A DNA stretch of 64,000 nt from Botryotinia globosa (Eukaryota > Ascomycota > Leotiomycetes > Helotiales > Sclerotiniaceae). Positions 59,230 to 64,000 of this stretch are shown here, piece by piece. The stretch is taken from NCBI GenBank assembly GCA_014898425.1, contig RCSZ01000005.1:1364001-1428000 (forward strand), read 5' to 3'. Numbering within the stretch: position 1 is the stretch's first letter; each line of letters opens with the position of its first letter. A program made the position numbers and the translations under genes. The notes under the pieces are model-generated. The model searched no databases. It was given only the letters and a program-made list of their open reading frames with translations, and was not told where the DNA came from.

Positions 59230-62200
59230 GTATTAATTGTACCTGTCTGTATACTTCGTACATAGTAGTATAGTGGGGGGATGGGGGACTTTTGGTCGGT
59301 AGGTATCATGACGTTTTTTGAGTTCGGTCTTCCCATCAATTTCATCCGATGAGAAAAAGAAAAAGAAAATGTTACCATTAGAATACCTAGACCCTCACCC
59401 TCTCGTGGGTACTAGGTACGGAGTAGATCTATGTACCGTAAACCGGTTGAGAGCCCAATGACCTACATATACGGGGTACCCTTTCATTTGCATCTATCGT
59501 CGAAGAAACGATATTTGAATCTGAATTTGAATCATGGTGCTATTTGTTTAGAGTTGAAAGATTTCAAAAAGAATGATGCTATTCCCATCACGTCTGAATC
59601 ACAATTATTTCTGAAAGAGAAAATAGAAAATAAAGGGAGACGGAGATGGTAAAAGAAATTCTCTATTAGATTGGATTGGTGTCTCAAATTCCCCCATACA
59701 CGTGATCGATTACTAATTTAAACAAGTATCAAAGATTCAATACCGCAGCCAGCTACTTCTTTCCGTCTTAAAGTAACAAATACCTATCTATACATATCAA
59801 CACATCTGCATATACCTCATTCTATACAAATATCTAGGTAGGTATGGGTTGAATAATATGGTCCGTCTAGCTATACAGAGTAGGTTATCTCCCTCCATTC
59901 TCTACTTGCTACCTCCCTACCTACCTGCAGTCATCGTTCCACACATACTTCTCACCACAACAGCAAATTCCCAAATATGAGCCCCAAATCACTTCCTACA
60001 ACGATCATTATCGGTAGGATTTTGCAACGTTTCATGAAATTATATCCAGTGTGCCTAATCAACTTTCAGCAGGTTCTTGTACAAAGTCCCTATCACAAAC
60101 TCTCCAGACCAGTTTCATACCTCTATCGATACCTCAATCGTAAAGTGTGTAATATCAGACGTGTTTCCAGGAAAGTTTGCCGAGCCGGTTGAATGCAATG
60201 TGAGTCCGACATTTTGGACAAGCCGTGGTATGGATGGAAAGACGTTGTTAATGTTACATCACCATCTCAGGTTTCCTATTGGACGAGAATGCGAGCTTGC
60301 AGGATGGCGGGCTGAGACCTTGAAAAGCCGAAGAGGGATACTGGGTGAGGATATGGGTTCTGTATATACTGGATAGTGTGATAGTGACCTGCTTAAAGGG
60401 CTTTTCTTGCATGGTTTGTGTTTCCTACCACAAGCATTATCTTGATACCTTTTCCAAGTTCACGACAATAAATCGTTCCTGATATTCATCCATGATTGTC
60501 AAGCTTCTCGCTTTGAGATATTATTCTTTCATACCTTTCAAGAGAAATCCAATGCTAAAGGAGCAATATTTTCGCAATTGATGTGCCGTTTACATCGAGG
60601 GGTGAATTCTAAGTAGTTAAAATAAGAATCAAGGCTAACATGGTACGGGTGTTGGGGTCGCAGTGGCCCCGCCCACGAGACTTTCAAAACGGATCTCCCG
60701 CGTGGGAACATGTTCCTTAGGAAGCTGAAATGGTTCCTTTTCACGGCAAATCCTTCCATGAAAGATTATCATCGAGACAAAAACTCTTTTGAAGTTCGTG
60801 GTGGCTGTAAAACAAGGCTAAAGTGAGCCGCATTACTGATCAGGATTCGGGAGGAGCTCATAACATTTACTCGTCGAAAGATTCCATGGCGCCAAAATGA
60901 CAATTTGCGAGGTGAATCACTATAATAATAGCTTTATTGTAGCAAAATAAGCAAGAGGATGGTAATAGTGTATTTGCGAGGCACATTGTTCTAGATCGAT
61001 GACGATTTCAGATAGAAACGAGTATCTTGGTAGAAAGTGACAGTATCTCTGATATATAGACCAGATCTGTATATCAGATCACACATCGAGATAGTGTTGC
61101 AGTGAGTCAGTGATCAAAATAGTTGCTGCAAGATCTGAATGTTGTAGAGGGTGGTGTGATAGAGCGAAGGAATTAAGACATCTGGGAAGAGTAAGAAGGT
61201 ACTAAGGTACTAAGGTACTTCCTTGAAGCCCACCAATTTCGTTTTAATATGATACACCAGCAAAGTATAAACCAATATGCTTTGACAATGCCATCTCCAG
61301 GGAGCCTCACAAGAGCCTCAACACGTGCATGGTGTCGCCGAGTATAACATACCCCACTTTTAAAATCTCCGTCCAATACCATGCTGTATCGCCAAAATTG
61401 CTAGACAAGAGATAAAATGCCGTTTCCAAATTATCTCACCGTGTTAACAAAACCCTTTAACTTAAAATATACCCCAGAATGCTTATATCTCGTAATGTGC
61501 CCTACGCAGCCACTCTTTGCAAGGTGAATTCTTGCCTGAACTTCGGTGTGTCTAATCATACTAGTGAGATATTGGGAGAATGAGTGAATGCCCTCTTTAG
61601 AAATATTAGCCAATTGTCTATTGTACTTTTGTCAGCGGAAGGTAGGCTTGACCCCCCATTGAACCAGGTAGAACCCAATTCTTCCACCAAAGCTCCAGTG
61701 ACTGGTGTAATGCATGCTAATCTGACTGACACCTTGGTGATGCCGGCATCGCCGGTGTTACAAGTCTATTTAAAGCTCCCAAGGCGGATAGAAAGTCAAG
61801 TGAGGGCAATCATCATGCAAAGTGGAAGTTTTGATTTCATTGCCCGCTTTCCTCTCACAGCCGTTAGCAACCTTGCCCGGAATCTAACGCCGGGCGAATT
61901 TGCCTCGACGAATCGGGGCTGGAGATAGATAGGTACATTATCTATACTGGGACACCGAGGAGCTAGTATCAAGGCCATGCCATCTAATCAATAGCTTAGG
62001 TGGCCTTGACCGCGTACCATATATGAATGAATGAAGTGTATGTAAGCATCACTTTGAGCTTATATCATATCAAAAGAGATAGTAGGCCCCTTCTTTGAAA
62101 CAGTAATCTTCATGAAAACTAATTTAGCGCCTTTCAAGAACGTGAACATCAAGCGGTACCTGAAATAGGAAAAGAAAATCCGAAATTGCAATCCCTCAGC

Positions 62201-62493
62201 ACATCAATCTATTCTTTCTCAGACATTGACCCAAACCCATCCGACAATCCAAGGAAAGAAACTGAAGCCTGAAATACCGAGATGATCATCCAAATTAGGT
62301 GTGAATCATACATGATATCTTATGCAACGCGCAGCGCTATGCAAACAATAGAGAAGATTCGATATCCGAATGTCGTGACAGATGAGTAACAGAAAAGAAA
62401 GGAGTCAAGGTGTGTAAGCGCTACCGCTGACCTGCATTTGGATTAGCTCCAGATTTGTTTTGAACAGCGCTCATCAATTGAAGTTGCTACTTA

Positions 62494-62820
62494 CTAGGTT
62501 CCGACTCGCATTTCAATCCATTCGGTGGTGCAATATACACATCTTTGATGTCCACATGATGTACAGTGTGCGTTCAGTGCGGCCGTCAAAGCTCCGTCAC
62601 CATTCAAACCACATTTACAGCAATACCAGACCTCATGATATGTGTATTGGTGTTCACTGGTGGGCTGTCCACTACGTTTACTGCTGTGATTGTGTTTGCC
62701 ATTGCTCGAATGTTTGTGATGAGAATGGCCGCGACTAGATTCATGGTCATTCTGTAACGATGGTTGCGTGCGCTTGCGATCGTGATTTGAAGCTATTGCT
62801 ACCGGCGATTGAGGATTCAT
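62494..62820 (-). CDS. Small Cys-rich protein, putative zinc-binding
   Basis: ORF of 108 residues on the minus strand. The first 55 residues are hydrophilic and rich in Ser, His, Asn and Lys (including GHSHHKHSSNGKHNHSS). The C-terminal half carries eight cysteines: EVWYCCKCG, then HCTSCGHQRCVYC. The spacing CxxC...CxxCxxxxCxxC would suit two zinc sites and resembles a short fungal zinc-ribbon-like family (WxCCxCG...CxxCxHxxCxYC). A GTAAGT follows the stop region, but splicing there also creates TAG, so the end is the same. The opposing plus-strand ORF is a shadow. No signal peptide. Function unknown. Confidence 0.6.
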   Translation of the reverse strand: MNPQSPVAIASNHDRKRTQPSLQNDHESSRGHSHHKHSSNGKHNHSSKRSGQPTSEHQYTYHEVWYCCKCGLNGDGALTAALNAHCTSCGHQRCVYCTTEWIEMRVGT

Positions 62821-64000
62821 TCTGACAAAGGGAATGCAACCGAATGGTCAAGCGGCCAATTATACAGAAATTCGAAACAAGTTATATATGACTTATACAA
62901 AAATGAAGACGATTTGAGGGCTTGAAGAGTGGTAATGGCTCTTTGATTGAAAGGGTTTGAAAGATTCTTTAAATGCTTGAAGGTATTTGACGGCATCTTG
63001 AAATTAATTGCCCTCTACAGTAATTTGACAACACAGGCGCCGCCCTTCACAGCCCGGAATAAGTCCCCCTTGCCCCGTACTGTGAGTGATATTTTCCAGA
63101 ACATCTCCTCGTATGATAGACCACAGCTGAAATCCTCTGGGTTCACCGGAAAGATCGATTGATGCCCCATCCCGCCCTTTGAAAACAGTGGAATCTCGGG
63201 GTGGCTGTGAAAGCTTCAGAGTAAAGAAAGAGCTATCTTCTTCCAAGAAATTGTCTCATCGGGCATACAACACTCAGGAATATGACGAACCAGAATTAAA
63301 TCCTGTAATGGACCAGGCTCCGTGATGAGGGGTGTATTTGCTTAGAATCCCTTTCGTTTTTGGCCTGGTAATCATGAGGAGGAGAGTCCTTGAACAAGAT
63401 TAATCGGATCGATGCCATCGTGATGGATACAGCCGTTTTTGCACCACAAGAATATAGACAGAAGAATAGAAAAAGAAAGCGTGACTGTATTAGGGAATGG
63501 GCAGAATGAACGTGCTGAAAGGTGGGCTTGCAAATTGGATGCGATATTTTATTACTTTATCTAAAAGCAACAAATCCACCATCTCCAATCATCTGAGCTT
63601 TCTCATTGAGAACAATGTTGAAATTCTCTTGTTAACGAAGTGCAATCTTGACCGTTGAAAATTCTAGGCTGAACCATGTGCCAAGATAAAGGATGGGAAT
63701 ACGATTTACATAACCAGAGAAACTTTGTACTTTTCTGTGCGAGAGCTTGCCACTATGGTACTTCACATTTAGAAATTTATATAAAAAGCATATGCTTGCA
63801 GAAAGAATATAAGAAGAAAAAAATTAAAATTCTGTTTGAGTCTATGACATGAAATCTTCTCCCAGTGGAAGTCTATGATGTATGGAGAGCGCAAGCTTTA
63901 AAGTCTAAAACCCCATCCAAATGCAAACGATTCTTGAATTCAGTGACATGCGAGAAAATGCAACCAATGATTTGAACACCAGAAAAAGTTCTGTGTAGAA
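62821..64000. other. Terminal intergenic stretch, no gene seen
   Basis: About 1.2 kb to the window end. Short ORFs near 63.0-63.2 kb overlap on both strands without recognisable content. A gene may start beyond the window edge. Confidence 0.45.

Larger units (their letters stand above)
58638..62493. other. Large intergenic region, no well-supported gene
   Basis: About 3.9 kb upstream of PKA-C2. Simple repeats are listed separately. A short ATG-led exon at 59977 (MSPKSLPTTII) with a possible 57-nt intron (about 60014-60070) could be a decayed or very small gene; the frame stops soon after the acceptor and reopens in another frame, so it is not annotated. ORFs at 61.6-61.9 kb have no recognisable content. 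Confidence 0.4.

Noticed and set aside
59012..59378. Two minus-strand ORFs with KKTTKKTT and EEDDEE repeats
   Set aside because: Both are translations of the TTC/GTC triplet array.
62460..62738. Plus-strand ORF of 92 codons with many cysteines
   Set aside because: It overlaps the minus-strand Cys-rich gene, which has the regular CxxC spacing; the plus-strand cysteines have no pattern.

Overview
The window looks like a chromosome segment of a filamentous ascomycete. Most genes carry short (about 50-115 nt) GT-AG introns, base composition is moderately AT-rich, and intergenic DNA is full of simple repeats. The gene set (Ste50, Cdc48, a fungal external NADH dehydrogenase, a Rom2-type RhoGEF, a second PKA catalytic subunit, an A1 aspartic protease, a fungal DUF4336 protein) fits Pezizomycotina. 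The overall look recalls Leotiomycetes (Botrytis/Sclerotinia-like), but that placement is inference only.

Layout. 0.1-1.8 kb: STE50 adaptor (+). 3.1-4.6 kb: conserved coiled-coil protein (+). 5.1-5.6 kb: minisatellite and compound hexanucleotide satellites. 6.3-7.3 kb: Ser/Thr-rich Cys-containing cell-surface protein (-). 8.9-9.5 kb: small conserved fungal protein (+). 10.3-13.1 kb: CDC48 (-). 15.3-17.1 kb: external NADH:ubiquinone oxidoreductase (-), with a 402-bp pogo-like MITE in its upstream region. 18.6-19.9 kb: GNAT acetyltransferase (-). 21.7-23.4 kb: single-pass membrane protein (+). 23.4-27.4 kb: gene-poor, with a G-quadruplex motif and one tentative secreted-protein gene. 27.4-28.2 kb: DUF4336 protein (-). 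29.6-31.8 kb: coiled-coil, VPGP-repeat, two-TM protein (-). 33.8-35.3 kb: secreted aspartic protease (-). 37.9-38.7 kb: V-ATPase proteolipid c (-). 40.0-43.8 kb: RhoGEF (+). 44.6-45.4 kb: PHS1 3-hydroxyacyl-CoA dehydratase (-). 46.8-49.3 kb: decayed dynamin-like GTPase. 49.8-51.2 kb: orphan repeat protein (+). 51.7-52.3 kb: VOC-fold protein (+). 53.2-53.5 kb: small hypothetical (+). 54.4-56.4 kb: cytochrome P450 (-). 57.1-58.6 kb: PKA catalytic subunit 2 (-). 62.5-62.8 kb: Cys-rich putative zinc-binding protein (-). The rest is intergenic.

How genes relate. There is no biosynthetic cluster: the P450 stands alone beside a kinase. Several genes act in conserved signalling and homeostasis (Ste50 in MAPK signalling, Rom2-like GEF to Rho1 and cell integrity, PKA-C2 in cAMP signalling, Cdc48 in protein quality control, V-ATPase, NDE and PHS1 in core metabolism), but their closeness looks incidental. 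The more variable parts are the surface protein, the aspartic protease, the dead dynamin-like gene with its orphan neighbour, and the repeat-rich intergenic DNA.

I did not find a clearly new multi-gene system. The best leads are the MITE, the dynamin-like pseudogene/orphan pair, the coiled-coil/VPGP/two-TM protein, a possible hidden multi-exon secreted protein near 25 kb, and a recurrent TACCTAGGTA palindrome. Exon boundaries were joined by hand from splice signals and reading frame; every full gene model gives an uninterrupted frame, but none has transcript support here.
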